This document shows positions 36,277-44,562 of a stretch of DNA of 64,000 nucleotides, in pieces (the first letter of the stretch is position 1; each line of letters starts with the position of its first letter). A program made the position numbers and the translations under genes. This DNA comes from Nostoc sp. FACHB-110 (GTDB lineage Bacteria; Cyanobacteriota; Cyanobacteriia; Cyanobacteriales; Nostocaceae), in NCBI RefSeq assembly GCF_014697425.1, contig NZ_JACJRU010000020.1, forward strand, positions 1 through 64,000, given 5' to 3'. The notes below the pieces were generated by a model that was not told where the DNA came from, searched no databases, and saw nothing but the letters and a program-made list of their open reading frames with translations.

Positions 36277-36537
36277 TCAAAATTCCTCTATTCCAATTTC
36301 AAGCAATCTTTGGATAAACGGATCTTCGTTCTGTGGAATGTCATCTTGCGGTAGTGGCTGTTTTGGTTGCTGAAGAATTATTTCAGGTTTGTACTGATAA
36401 CCTTCTAAAAAGGCGTACCCCTGGCGTTTTAAATCCATCAACAGGTGATTTAATGCCTCTGTTGGGTTAGAACATTCCATTTGCTCTTGTAAAGCTCGGA
36501 AATACGGCTGTAAGTGGGGTTTAATGCTTACTCTCAT
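36277..36537 (-). CDS. Small hypothetical protein, RHH-like N-terminus, first gene of operon
   Basis: The 86-residue product begins MRVSIKPHLQPYFRALQEQM, a short strand followed by two helices (SNPTEALNHLLMDLKRQGY). This is compatible with a ribbon-helix-helix or similar small DNA-binding fold. The C-terminal half is Gln/Pro-rich and then acidic (EDPFIQRLLEIGIEEF). It is divergent from the CopG-like gene at 36752, and the two share a 214-bp promoter region that is almost filled by a large inverted repeat. This makes either small protein a candidate to bind it. The family assignment is tentative. Confidence 0.6.
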   Translation of the reverse strand: MRVSIKPHLQPYFRALQEQMECSNPTEALNHLLMDLKRQGYAFLEGYQYKPEIILQQPKQPLPQDDIPQNEDPFIQRLLEIGIEEF

Positions 36538-36590
36538 TGCTGTTAACAGGTGAGGTGTATTTCACAGCTTTTCACTCACTTTCATAGGAT

Positions 36591-36704
36591 AACATAATAT
36601 TCTATGCTAAAAGCACAATATCTATGTATGTTACTTATAGTTGAGCAATAAGACTATAAGTTATGTACATAGTCTATTATGCTTAAAACATAGGATGTTA
36701 TGTT
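36591..36704. repeat. 114-bp near-palindrome in a divergent promoter region
   Basis: Left arm 36591-36641 and right arm 36653-36704 are complementary at roughly 41 of 51 positions around an 11-nt centre (36642-36652). The inner 20-bp arms (36622-36641 and 36653-36672) match at 17 of 20. CTATG or its complement CATAG occurs four times, symmetrically placed, with a fifth at 36583. It fills most of the gap between two divergent small-gene operons. Possible roles are a multi-site operator, a centromere, an origin element, or a telomere-type site. The non-palindromic centre argues against a classical protelomerase target. Confidence 0.85.
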
Positions 36705-36751
36705 AAACCTAAAATAACTATCGCTGACAGCACATAATAAGGTGACAAGAT

Positions 36752-36970
36752 ATGCAAGCACAGATTATTGAAATGCCCGATAAACAGTTACCTGCCACTA
36801 AAAGAACTACTATTGTGCTGCCAGCTAGGGTTTATGAACTGCTAGAACAAAGAGCAGATATGGAAGGGAGAGCTACAGCTAACCTTGCCGCCTTTGTAGT
36901 CGAACAATACATAAGGGAATGTTATCCAGAAGAGTTTCCTAATCCCTACAAACGCTCAACAGGAGCTTAA
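36752..36970 (+). CDS. CopG/Arc-type ribbon-helix-helix DNA-binding protein
   Basis: The 72-residue protein has the RHH pattern: strand TKRTTIVLPARVYELLEQRA (about 17-36), then helix 2 in GRATANLAAFVVEQYIRECY (about 40-59). A good ribosome-binding site, AAGGTGA, precedes the ATG. Such proteins act as dimers, the paired strands entering the DNA major groove, often at tandem inverted or direct repeats. The large near-palindrome immediately upstream, with symmetric CTATG/CATAG elements, is the obvious candidate operator. It could regulate its own transcription and that of the divergent operon. Binding is inferred. Confidence 0.8.
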   Translation: MQAQIIEMPDKQLPATKRTTIVLPARVYELLEQRADMEGRATANLAAFVVEQYIRECYPEEFPNPYKRSTGA

Positions 36971-37107
36971 GTCACGACTTAAACCCAAATGTAAGATATT
37001 TACCAACGACTTGGCACACTCTCTCAGGAAGTTGCCAGTCTCAAGGCTTTAAAAGGGGCTACTAGCACAAGCTAAGTGGCGATCGCCAAAATGATTGAGG
37101 CAGGAAA

Positions 37108-37431
37108 ATGACTGATACACCAGAACAACAAAGCCGACTTGACCGAATTGAGGCATTGTTAGAACGTGTTGCAATAAATCAAATAACTTTGAGCAATAGC
37201 CAAGCTAATACACAGCAACAGTTAAACGATTACATCAGCACAGCACAAAACGTTCTAGCTAGAAATGCTGTGATGGATGATGTTTTGTTGGAATTACACG
37301 AATCAACCGAACGTCACCAGCAGAACTTTGAGCGTCATCAACAGAATTTTGAGAATAACCAAAGGTCAATTGAAGCGGCATTAAACAGGCTTGAGTCTAT
37401 GATTTTGCAGATAATTAGAAGGTTTGAATAA
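37108..37431 (+). CDS. Helical coiled-coil hypothetical protein
   Basis: The 107-residue protein has a clear ribosome-binding site (GAGGCAGG before ATG). It is a single helical rod: EQQSRLDRIEALLERVAINQ at the start, the near-repeat ERHQQNFERHQQNFENNQRS at about 70-90, and a final helix ending in MILQIIRRFE. The heptad pattern indicates a coiled coil. There is no signal peptide or catalytic residue. It resembles the small coiled-coil accessory proteins common on cyanobacterial chromosomes and plasmids; no specific role can be assigned. Confidence 0.65.
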   Translation: MTDTPEQQSRLDRIEALLERVAINQITLSNSQANTQQQLNDYISTAQNVLARNAVMDDVLLELHESTERHQQNFERHQQNFENNQRSIEAALNRLESMILQIIRRFE

Positions 37432-37575
37432 GCCACGACCGCGCAATGCTCTTTCGCAGTATTGGCGACAACAACCCTTACCACCAAACCCTTTAACAGA
37501 TTGCTACGCATCTCATTTCTTACTTTTTCTTGATTCGGTCAACCTTTGTCAAACGACTCGATCGCAATTCTTAAT

Positions 37576-37833
37576 ATGTCGGAAAATCTACAGAGCAACG
37601 CTACCGAGCAGCAACCCAACCCTAGTTTAGAATCATTAGGCATTGCTGAAGCTTTTAAGACCTTTTTAGGCAATTTTCATTGGCGTACAGATTACCTCAA
37701 ATTCTGCGAGGTGTTGGGGTATATCCCTGACCAATGGGCAGAGGACAAATATCGACGGTTTCAGGAATTAGTGGAAGCCCTAAATCAATTTGACTCAGAG
37801 ACAGTCGCTAAGATGTTGGAGGCTGGTAAGTAA
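37576..37833 (+). CDS. Small conserved-looking hypothetical protein
   Basis: The product is 85 residues from ATG 37576 (MSENLQSNATEQQPNPSLES), or 95 from a TTG at 37546. The folded part, LGIAEAFKTFLGNFHWRTDY then LKFCEVLGYIPDQWAEDKY, is helical with conserved-looking Trp, Tyr and Pro residues, and ends in a helix (VEALNQFDSETVAKMLEAGK). No function or family is recognised. It lies in the plus-strand gene series leading to the replication gene. The ATG was chosen because the ATG-led frame covers the whole folded region. Confidence 0.6.
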   Translation: MSENLQSNATEQQPNPSLESLGIAEAFKTFLGNFHWRTDYLKFCEVLGYIPDQWAEDKYRRFQELVEALNQFDSETVAKMLEAGK

Positions 37834-38256
37834 AAATGCTTAAAAGCCTCAGCAAGCTAACCAAAAATGGAAATCCTCAATCTTGGTGCGATCACAACGG
37901 TGGCATTGGGTTGTGATGAAAAAAATACACAATCCAACTTCATCACCCAAAGGCTACTCGCCTATAAGCTGATTTCATTGCCAAGAGTGAAGAATGGAGA
38001 AAATAAGCTACAAAGTATCAAAAATTTTTCTTTGACAGAGATATGAAGAGTGATAACCTATTTACATCGGTTTTTCACCAAGCTGATACCAACCTATATC
38101 AAACGGAGGATGAGCTAGGCAAACAGTTATATTCAGGCAATCAAATTTAAGGGGGCCGTTAGACAAAAAGATAGGCGGACTTTCTGAGGGTCAATAAACC
38201 TAATCTTGATGACTAATAAAGGCTTACGAATCTAGAGGACTTTACTGGACTCCACC
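37834..38256. other. Non-coding stretch
   Basis: About 420 bp without a gene. There is a short CTCCACCATG direct repeat near 38242-38272 at its right end. The stretch could contain cis-acting sequence of the replicon, but no iterons were recognised. Confidence 0.4.
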
Positions 38257-38742
38257 ATGCTCCACCATGACTCCACCCTTGAGGCAATGTTACCACAAGG
38301 GGCGGTCAACTACGCTCTTTTTTTTTGGAAAACACAAAAAAAAGTGCATCATTTTGTTACAAAATTCCCTCAATGTGGTCATTTACCAATGCTAAATTTC
38401 ACAAACACAACTATCTTCATAAGTAAATTTAAAGATAGTGGCTTAATTTATAAAGATAAGTTAACATTTCCTTCTATTCACCCTAGAAGCAACAGAGCAG
38501 AAGAACACCAAGATGCAAAGGTGCAAAGGGAAAATAACTTGCAGAAAATTCTCCCCTACTCCCCTGCCCCTTTAACTCATGCTGGGTATCAGAAGTCTAT
38601 CGGAACTACACAAACTCAAGTATGGGAATTCTTCCAACAACTGTTAGGAATTAATAACACAGCCAAACTGCCATCATCTACAAATATTTCAGACGGTCAG
38701 TTGCATTTTGAAAATCAAAATAGCAAAGAGGAAATCGGTTAG
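38257..38742 (+). CDS. Doubtful ORF
   Basis: A 161-codon ORF starts in a repeated CTCCACCATG sequence without a convincing ribosome-binding site. The translation is of mixed composition, has no recognised domain, and runs through a TCTCCCCTACTCCCCTGCCC stretch of the kind found in the cyanobacterial intergenic repeats elsewhere in this window. Its last third (TTQTQVWEFFQQLLGINNTA) looks more protein-like. I give it low confidence; it may be a decayed gene or chance. Confidence 0.22.
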   Translation: MLHHDSTLEAMLPQGAVNYALFFWKTQKKVHHFVTKFPQCGHLPMLNFTNTTIFISKFKDSGLIYKDKLTFPSIHPRSNRAEEHQDAKVQRENNLQKILPYSPAPLTHAGYQKSIGTTQTQVWEFFQQLLGINNTAKLPSSTNISDGQLHFENQNSKEEIG

Positions 38743-39264
38743 CTACCCATCAGCAGACATCATCTGCTCAAAAAGTAGCAAACCGCATATTATACCAATT
38801 TGAGTGTAACAATGTCTGCATAACGTGGGCAAATTAGCATAGTTAAAACCTCATTGGTTTTAGCAAGAGCTAGTTTCGCCCCACATCCGGGTAATGGGAG
38901 TAATACCAAGCGCGCAATGACGCTCCTTCTCCCAAAGGGAGACGCTACACGAACGTCGCTAACCCAATTCGCAATTGGAAAACTTAGATTTAGCAAGACT
39001 TTAAGAGCTTCCATCTGTTGCTTAGTTTTGGAGAATAGGAATAAGTTGTCATCCCAATTCACGAAAAGAATGTGACTTTTACAAGGCTGAAACTCTTGTA
39101 ATACCTAATTTTCTTAATTGCCAGTTACGAATTATACTAATTCTCTAAAATTGGGCAACAGATTCAAGGCTAAAAACCTAGATGCTGTTAGACTTTCGTA
39201 ATTGCGAATTGCGAATTGCGAATTGCGAATTGGTTTAGACCTAATACCCGATAAAAGTGGGTAG
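38743..39264. other. Region upstream of the replication gene, repeat-rich
   Basis: About 520 bp. It includes a cyanobacterial repeat with CTTCTCCCAAAGGGAGACGC near 38923-38945 and the ATTGCGA heptamer array. A weak minus-strand frame, 38790-39062, with WDDNLFLFSKTKQQ, is discussed under rejected items. No gene is accepted. Confidence 0.45.
39198..39232. repeat. Short tandem heptamer array (ATTGCGA)
   Basis: About five consecutive copies of the 7-mer ATTGCGA (equivalent to AATTGCG). It matches the short tandemly repeated repetitive (STRR) class known from heterocystous cyanobacteria. It lies about 190 bp upstream of the replication gene. Confidence 0.85.
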
Positions 39265-39291
39265 CTCCGATGAACGCAAACATTATCGGAG
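39265..39291 (+). promoter_or_regulatory. Stem-loop sequestering the ribosome-binding site of the rep leader ORF
   Basis: CTCCGAT (39265-39271) pairs with ATCGGAG (39285-39291); an A-U and a G-U pair can extend the stem and the loop is 13 nt. The right arm contains the GGAG Shine-Dalgarno sequence at 39288-39291, 9 nt before the GTG of the 29-codon leader ORF. The CTCC of the left arm is a perfect anti-Shine-Dalgarno. The leader overlaps the replication gene by ATGA. Closing this stem would therefore be expected to block leader translation and, through coupling, replication-protein synthesis. Confidence 0.6.
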
Positions 39292-39300
39292 TTTACAAAA

Positions 39301-39390
39301 GTGCTACAAGAAAAAACAATTCAAATTCATGGCAAAGAGTACGATTGCTTAGAAGTTAGAGCGCTCGCAACAAAGGGGGTCAAACTATGA
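39301..39390 (+). CDS. 29-codon leader peptide overlapping the replication gene
   Basis: GTG at 39301 opens a 29-codon frame, (M)LQEKTIQIHGKEYDCLEVRA then LATKGVKL, and its TGA lies inside the ATGA that starts the replication gene. It has a well-spaced GGAG ribosome-binding site, which lies in the right arm of a stem-loop. The sequence is ordinary and not repeat-derived. Short upstream ORFs that couple to rep genes are a known way of setting plasmid copy number. Whether the peptide itself matters is unknown. Confidence 0.55.
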   Translation: MLQEKTIQIHGKEYDCLEVRALATKGVKL

Positions 39391-42300
39391 CCTCCTTAGA
39401 GCAGTTCGACATTAGAAATTTTATAGATCAGCTGACCCCCAAAAAAGGTAAGCACCGTTATGTGTGTCCGGTGTGCGAAGGCAGCTTGACAATTGACCCC
39501 AAAAGCGGCAAGTATCACTGTTGGGGGCAGGAATGCGCTAGTTCTCAGATCAGAGAAGCTATTCGCCCTTGGGCAGAAGTCATAGGTGGAGCTGTTCTAA
39601 CGCCCCCTTATATCAATAAGAAACTTCAGCGTGTAGAACAAACGCCAAAATTACCAGATGCTGCACCAATACCAAAAGGTGAGATCGCGCTCTCCACGTT
39701 ACCGCACCCAGTTAGCCCACCTGCCAAAATTGCCAGAGGTAGAAATTTTGAAATCACCTACCCATACTCTCCTAATCAGTGGGTGCTGAGAATTGAAAAG
39801 TCAGACCGCAGTAAAATAACGATTCCTTACCACCGAACTGCTGATGGTGAAGTAGCAAAGGGCAAGGGAGATCAAACTTGGTATCCTTACCGCATTGATG
39901 AAATACGCTCCTTTGGCGCAGGCAAATGGGTATTAGGAAATGAGGGTGAGAAGTGCGTTGACATGACTCGCTCGGTTCTTCAATTAGTGAGTTTCACTTT
40001 CCAAGGTGGTAGCTGGTCTGATGAATTGCTTTTGCTGGGACTGCAAGAAATTAAAGATTGTGGCGTTGTTGGTGTTGTGTATTTCCCCGACAATGACGAA
40101 CCAGGTCGGAAAAAGGCGCAAAAGTTGGCAATTGCCGCAGCTAAGATTGGGCTTCCTTTTGTTGTCATTGACCCCTTGAGATTATGGCCGCAGTGTCCTC
40201 CTGGTGGTGACATTGCTGATTGGGTTGCAGCAAAAGTAATACCGAATAATGAGTTACTTCAAGCACTCAACACTGAAATAGCACTTTCTAAGGATGCGGT
40301 AGTAGTTACAAGTGAAGTTGCTCAAGAAACAGAAGAATTTTTTCAAAAAGACCCAAAAGGCCAATACGAAATTCAGCGTCAGCATATTGCTAAATTTAAC
40401 TTGACGCGGACTGCCCAAATAAGCATTGAAAGTGGGTTTCTCCCTTCAATTCAACTTCAAAGTATACCACCGGGAATCATTGGGATAAAAGGTGATTGGG
40501 GTATAGGTAAGAGCTTTTTACTAAGTGCTTGGTGTCGGCAGTGGCCATATAAAATTATCCAAGTTGCTCATTTAAATGCCTTACTTTCTAACACTGCGCC
40601 TAAGTTTGATTGTTTCCATCATCACGAATTAAAAGATTTACAATTAGGTGTAACATCTGCTTCTAGGTTAGCTATTACAGATATCTCTTTAGCTGCCATG
40701 TTTGACCCCGAAAAATGGACTAAATCCGAACCATTTATCTTAATTCTTGATGAAATAGAGCAGGTTTTAAGGTCAATTCAAACTAATACCAACCTGAAAG
40801 GTACACTAAGAGTAAAAGCACGAGTCAAGCTAGAATGGCTGATAAAAAATGCTGTTTATGTCATTGGTAGCGACCGTGATTTGTGTGATAGAACTTTAAA
40901 CTACCTTGAACAAGTACGCCGTGATAATCATCCAGCTTTTCTGATTCACCATAAAGGGAAAAAAGGTATTAATCGTCAACCAATATTATTTAACTGTAAT
41001 AAAAATAAGGATGAGGTACTAACCAAATTAATCAATGCTGCTAAAGCTGGTCATAACATCATCATCCCTTGTGAAAATAAAACAGATTTATTAGCCATTG
41101 AACAGCAATTATTATTAGCGGGGATACCTGATAAATCAATGTTTTTCGCTCATGGTGATAACAGTAATGAGCCGGGAATTAAGGAATTAATTCAAAAAGC
41201 TGATGAAATCTATACAGATTATCAAATACTAGGTTACACCATGACAATGGGAACAGCATTAAGTTTTGAAAAGTCCCACTTTGAAAAATGTTATGCTTTC
41301 TATTCTGGTGATGTTTTAAGTGCTTCAGATCAAGCGCAAATGCTTTTTCGTTATCGTCTTGAATGTGAAATAGCAGTTTGGATAAATCCCAAATGTAGAA
41401 GATTAGAAATTGACCAAGATATTTTACTTTCTGATTTATTGAAAAATGTGCAAGATACTGATAAATTAATTGCATCAATTGACCAAATAGGCCCCTTAAT
41501 AGAACAGGGAATTTTACCGACTGCTCAAGGTGACATTAGCCCTGACGATTTGCCCTGGATTCAACATAAGCTAGGCATTATTGCGCGTGCAAATGCTAGT
41601 ATTGCAAATCCCTCCTCTACGCTACATGATTTATTGGTTGATGCTGGTTTTACTTTGAAAATTGAGTCAAACGATAATGACAAACCTTTGACTACTGATG
41701 AGGGCAACTTTTATCTAGAACAAAAAAAACAAATTAAATCAGCCAAAGATCAGGCGATCGCTCAGTCCCAACTGATGAGCGAGGCAGAATTTATGAAAGC
41801 CATGATTAACAGTGGCAACCTCAACCGCGCAGAACGTGACCGACTGGAAAAAACACGACTGTACTGGGACACTGGTCTCTTGATTACAGAAGATATTGTC
41901 AAGTTGCAACGCACTAAGAACCTGACACACGGCGCAAAAATGCTGAAAATTTTGCTTGGTGACAAACCTACATCTGTAGCTTACGACCTGACAGATCGCC
42001 AATATAACCCAGATATCGGCGACCAGAGTTTTTATGCAGCAAAGCGGCAGTTACTTTGTGAGTTAGGTATTCCTGAAATCATCGAGAAACTAGTACAAGG
42101 ATGGAGGTACACCAATAATTCTTCAGAAGTTGTGGCAGTGGCAGACCTAGCACGCGAGAATCGAGCCAGGATTAAACGTCTACTAGGTTTTACAGTTTCG
42201 TTGGTCAAAAGCGAGAATGGCGCGTTTAAAGTCAGCAATAGTGCAATACTTGGGTCAATTCTGGATACCCTGTGTATTGAGCGCGAAAGTACAAAAACTC

Positions 42301-42872
42301 GCAAAAAAGGCAATATTTATCAGCTAAATCGCCAGCATTGGGAAATGCTACAAGCAATCATGGCTCACATAGACAAGCAGGCCCCAACGCCAACTTTGGC
42401 AGGAGTCATAGAAAAAGCACAAATAGCAGCAATTCAAAACAGTGATTCAGATCAACAATGTCTGACACCAATGCAAACAGCAGCAGCACCAACTCCAGAA
42501 ATTCTCTCAAATGTGTCACTATCGGCATTTGATAGCGTTCCACACCCTCAGAGTATTTCTTATATATATAAAAATCACTTGGGTATGGAACATCCAATCA
42601 AGCCTGACAATCATGAGTCGCTTCATAATGTCGAAATACAGACAGGCAATCAATCAAAGCTGTGGACTGGGTTAAAGCTGAAATTGCAGCAAGGAAGGGA
42701 AAATGCCGGGAAGTTTTATCAACAGCTAGTGGACAAAATCGGTGAGAGTGTTGGCGTGGCTGACGGTGAGCCGTTTTGGAATGGATACTTGGGGCAGTTC
42801 ATGGTGGCTGTTAACTTTGCCAACGGATGTAAATCTGTGGTCTGCGATTGGTTAGTTACTGCCACAGGCTAA
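39387..42872 (+). CDS. Primase/helicase-like plasmid replication protein (resembles CyRepA1 family)
   Basis: The 1161-residue protein has an N-terminal zinc finger, YVCPVCEGSLTI and HCWGQECASS (Cys27, 30, 45, 50), of the primase type. A Toprim-like region follows: WVLGNEGEKCVD (about 183-194) and VVYFPDNDEPGRKKAQ (about 228-243). A P-loop ATPase comes next, with GDWGIGKSFLL (about 368-378) and FILILDEIEQVL (about 450-461). The long helical C-terminal half contains LTPMQTAAAPTPE-like linkers. Size and order agree with what I know of the cyanobacterial plasmid replication proteins called CyRepA1; this match is from memory. It would prime or unwind DNA at the origin. Expression is probably coupled to the overlapping leader ORF. 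Position beside par genes supports a replicon role. Confidence 0.75.
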   Translation: MTSLEQFDIRNFIDQLTPKKGKHRYVCPVCEGSLTIDPKSGKYHCWGQECASSQIREAIRPWAEVIGGAVLTPPYINKKLQRVEQTPKLPDAAPIPKGEIALSTLPHPVSPPAKIARGRNFEITYPYSPNQWVLRIEKSDRSKITIPYHRTADGEVAKGKGDQTWYPYRIDEIRSFGAGKWVLGNEGEKCVDMTRSVLQLVSFTFQGGSWSDELLLLGLQEIKDCGVVGVVYFPDNDEPGRKKAQKLAIAAAKIGLPFVVIDPLRLWPQCPPGGDIADWVAAKVIPNNELLQALNTEIALSKDAVVVTSEVAQETEEFFQKDPKGQYEIQRQHIAKFNLTRTAQISIESGFLPSIQLQSIPPGIIGIKGDWGIGKSFLLSAWCRQWPYKIIQVAHLNALLSNTAPKFDCFHHHELKDLQLGVTSASRLAITDISLAAMFDPEKWTKSEPFILILDEIEQVLRSIQTNTNLKGTLRVKARVKLEWLIKNAVYVIGSDRDLCDRTLNYLEQVRRDNHPAFLIHHKGKKGINRQPILFNCNKNKDEVLTKLINAAKAGHNIIIPCENKTDLLAIEQQLLLAGIPDKSMFFAHGDNSNEPGIKELIQKADEIYTDYQILGYTMTMGTALSFEKSHFEKCYAFYSGDVLSASDQAQMLFRYRLECEIAVWINPKCRRLEIDQDILLSDLLKNVQDTDKLIASIDQIGPLIEQGILPTAQGDISPDDLPWIQHKLGIIARANASIANPSSTLHDLLVDAGFTLKIESNDNDKPLTTDEGNFYLEQKKQIKSAKDQAIAQSQLMSEAEFMKAMINSGNLNRAERDRLEKTRLYWDTGLLITEDIVKLQRTKNLTHGAKMLKILLGDKPTSVAYDLTDRQYNPDIGDQSFYAAKRQLLCELGIPEIIEKLVQGWRYTNNSSEVVAVADLARENRARIKRLLGFTVSLVKSENGAFKVSNSAILGSILDTLCIERESTKTRKKGNIYQLNRQHWEMLQAIMAHIDKQAPTPTLAGVIEKAQIAAIQNSDSDQQCLTPMQTAAAPTPEILSNVSLSAFDSVPHPQSISYIYKNHLGMEHPIKPDNHESLHNVEIQTGNQSKLWTGLKLKLQQGRENAGKFYQQLVDKIGESVGVADGEPFWNGYLGQFMVAVNFANGCKSVVCDWLVTATG

Positions 42873-43322
42873 AAATGCAGTCAACTCATCAACTGCGATC
42901 GCTATCCTACTGAAATACCATATCTAAACGCAGTTCTCAAAAAAACAACGTTTTTGAAACTTTTAAGAAGGCACACCTTCTTCACGATCTGTTAGCCCTT
43001 GACTCAACGCTAAGTAAGTCGATGCAATAAAACCAAACTATGTGAAGAGAAGTAAATAAGGCCCAAACGCTTTCTCTCCCTGCCCCCTGCCTTATTCCAA
43101 CAATAATTATTTACACCGACCTACTTATTCTTCCAGAAGTCTACTTAAGATTGGCTATGCGAGTGCCTGTCTCCTGAAATTCAAGCGAGGATAAACACCC
43201 TAGCAGCGATGCCGTCTATGCTCTTGAGGGTAAGCATCACACTTATTCAATCATCAGATAGAGTCCTTGCAGGGAAACTAATGATAGTTTGAAATGATGG
43301 AACGCTCATATCAACCGCCGAA
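42873..43322. other. Non-coding stretch after the replication gene
   Basis: About 450 bp with no gene. HIP1-like bases lie at about 42896-42902. An AAACCAAACTATGTGAAGAG-type segment and a TCCCTGCCCCCTGCC repeat-like stretch are present. No origin-type repeat was recognised. Confidence 0.4.
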
Positions 43323-43805
43323 GTGAATAACTCAGTATTAATTGCCCTGACCTTCACCGCATCTATAGTTCTATCGCCAGTCAGCATTGCTGATACTGTC
43401 CAAGGCTCAACCCACACCATCAAAATGTCTTCATTTAACCTCAGTTCCCAAAAATGGCAAAATCGTGTGCTACTAGTTTTTGCACCGTCTGTTAATAACC
43501 GTACCTATCAGCAACAGATGCAGTTATTTAACCAGCACCAAAACGGTTTTACAGATCGGGATTTAGTTCTCGTTCAGGTTTTGGCAACAGAAAAAAGCTA
43601 TGCCAACGGACAGTTAATAGATGAATCTTCTGCTGCTAATTTGCGAAGTCGCTTTGGGGTGGATAAACAAAATTTTTGCGTTATTTTGGTAGGCAAAGAT
43701 GGTAGTGTTAAGCGCACTGACACTACACCAGTTGAAGTGAAGGCGATTTTTGAGCAAATTGACGCTATGCCCATGCGGCAGCAAGAAATGCGTTATTCGA
43801 GGTAG
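43323..43805 (+). CDS. Secreted DUF4174-family (thioredoxin-like fold) protein
   Basis: The 160-residue protein starts at GTG with a signal peptide (NNSVLIALTFTASIVLSPVS, cleavage near IADTVQ). The mature part matches DUF4174: LSSQKWQNRVLLVFAPSVNN at the first strand, then NGFTDRDLVLVQVLATE, LRSRFGVDKQNFCVILVGKD and GSVKRTDTTPVEVKAIFEQI. The fold is thioredoxin-like but lacks the CxxC pair, so it is not a disulfide oxidoreductase. Function is unknown. It stands alone, transcribed away from the replication gene and toward a glutathione-transferase remnant. Confidence 0.78.
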   Translation: MNNSVLIALTFTASIVLSPVSIADTVQGSTHTIKMSSFNLSSQKWQNRVLLVFAPSVNNRTYQQQMQLFNQHQNGFTDRDLVLVQVLATEKSYANGQLIDESSAANLRSRFGVDKQNFCVILVGKDGSVKRTDTTPVEVKAIFEQIDAMPMRQQEMRYSR

Positions 43806-43853
43806 AAACTAGTAGTCTGCCAAGGAAACTTTGCGTTGGCTAATTGAAGAATT

Positions 43854-44006
43854 ATGAGCTTTCCTCTGGAATTGGTTGCTATACAAGCCGAACTTATCTC
43901 AAGCCGACCGAAGATTAAAGATTTTATCAAACGCATCCATACGCGACCTGCCTACAAACGCGTCCTTGAACGTGGAGGCAAATACGGCTACGCCAACAGC
44001 ATTTAA
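43854..44006 (+). pseudogene. C-terminal remnant of a glutathione S-transferase
   Basis: A 50-codon frame reads MSFPLELVAIQAELISSRPK, then IKDFIKRIHTRPAYKRVLER, ending GGKYGYANSI. The F..RI..RPAY.R.LE.GG.Y pattern is the C-terminal helix region of bacterial GST proteins. Nothing of the thioredoxin domain or the rest of the helical domain precedes it. The product would be too short to fold as a GST, so this is a decayed gene end. Confidence 0.7.
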
Positions 44007-44134
44007 TAATTCTCGTACAAGAGTAATCCGAAAATTGGGGTGCTGCTAAGTGAGATCGCATGGAGTATCTGCTAAAAAAATTCAAGCGATGCCTACGGCT
44101 GGTGCTTCCGCTATCGCATATATCAAATCCTTTT

Positions 44135-44527
44135 TTATTTTGTAGATGTTGGGGTGTCAACTCGCTCGTTAAGTTCTCGAAGTTGTTGGTTTAACTGGGT
44201 TTGTCGTTTAATCAAAATCTCTAAATCTTCTTTCGTTGCTAAATCTGCCCTGTTAACGGGAATAACTTGATTTAGCTGGTTTAGGCACGTATTCAAACCA
44301 AAAGCAAATTCATTACGTGTAACCGGGCGCGAACCTCGATATGTATTATCAGGATACCCAGATATGCAGCCTGTGTGGGGTACTGTGTTGCGTTCGTTGT
44401 TTGGTATTTGTGACAGAGTTTTTGATGGATAGAAAATAATTGTTGCCATTGCCAAGGTAGTTGTAACAGTGGCGAATGGAAGCAAGCCAGCAATTGATGA
44501 CATCTTCAACATTGGTCGCAGCCCCAA
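44135..44527 (-). CDS. Small SLH-domain protein (truncated relative of SLH porins)
   Basis: The 130-residue protein has a hydrophobic N-terminal signal (SIAGLLPFATVTTTLAMATI). A partial S-layer-homology motif follows, CISGYPDNTYRGSRPVTRNE with FAFGLNTCLNQLNQV, and a short coiled coil (ATKEDLEILIKRQTQLNQQL). This is the order found at the N-terminus of cyanobacterial SLH/porin proteins, but the beta-barrel is absent. Two Cys flank the SLH motif. In-frame ATGs at codons 6 and 9 are alternative starts. It may anchor to the cell wall in the periplasm. Proteins of this short type recur in Nostoc-like genomes. Confidence 0.65.
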   Translation of the reverse strand: MGLRPMLKMSSIAGLLPFATVTTTLAMATIIFYPSKTLSQIPNNERNTVPHTGCISGYPDNTYRGSRPVTRNEFAFGLNTCLNQLNQVIPVNRADLATKEDLEILIKRQTQLNQQLRELNERVDTPTSTK

Positions 44528-44562
44528 GCTATTTATTCCTTCACCTTAACAACCCCTACTAA

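Noticed and set aside
36642..36652. Centre of the large near-palindrome as a classical protelomerase cleavage site
   Set aside because: Known sites such as N15 telRL are perfectly palindromic at the centre; here the central 11 nt are asymmetric. The palindrome is kept as a finding, but not as a telomere.
38790..39062. Minus-strand frame NWDDNLFLFSKTKQQ as a reverse-transcriptase remnant
   Set aside because: The DD resembles the RT active site, but the preceding residues are not YxDD, no other RT motif is present, and the frame runs through a common intergenic repeat (CTTCTCCCAAAGGGAGACGC).
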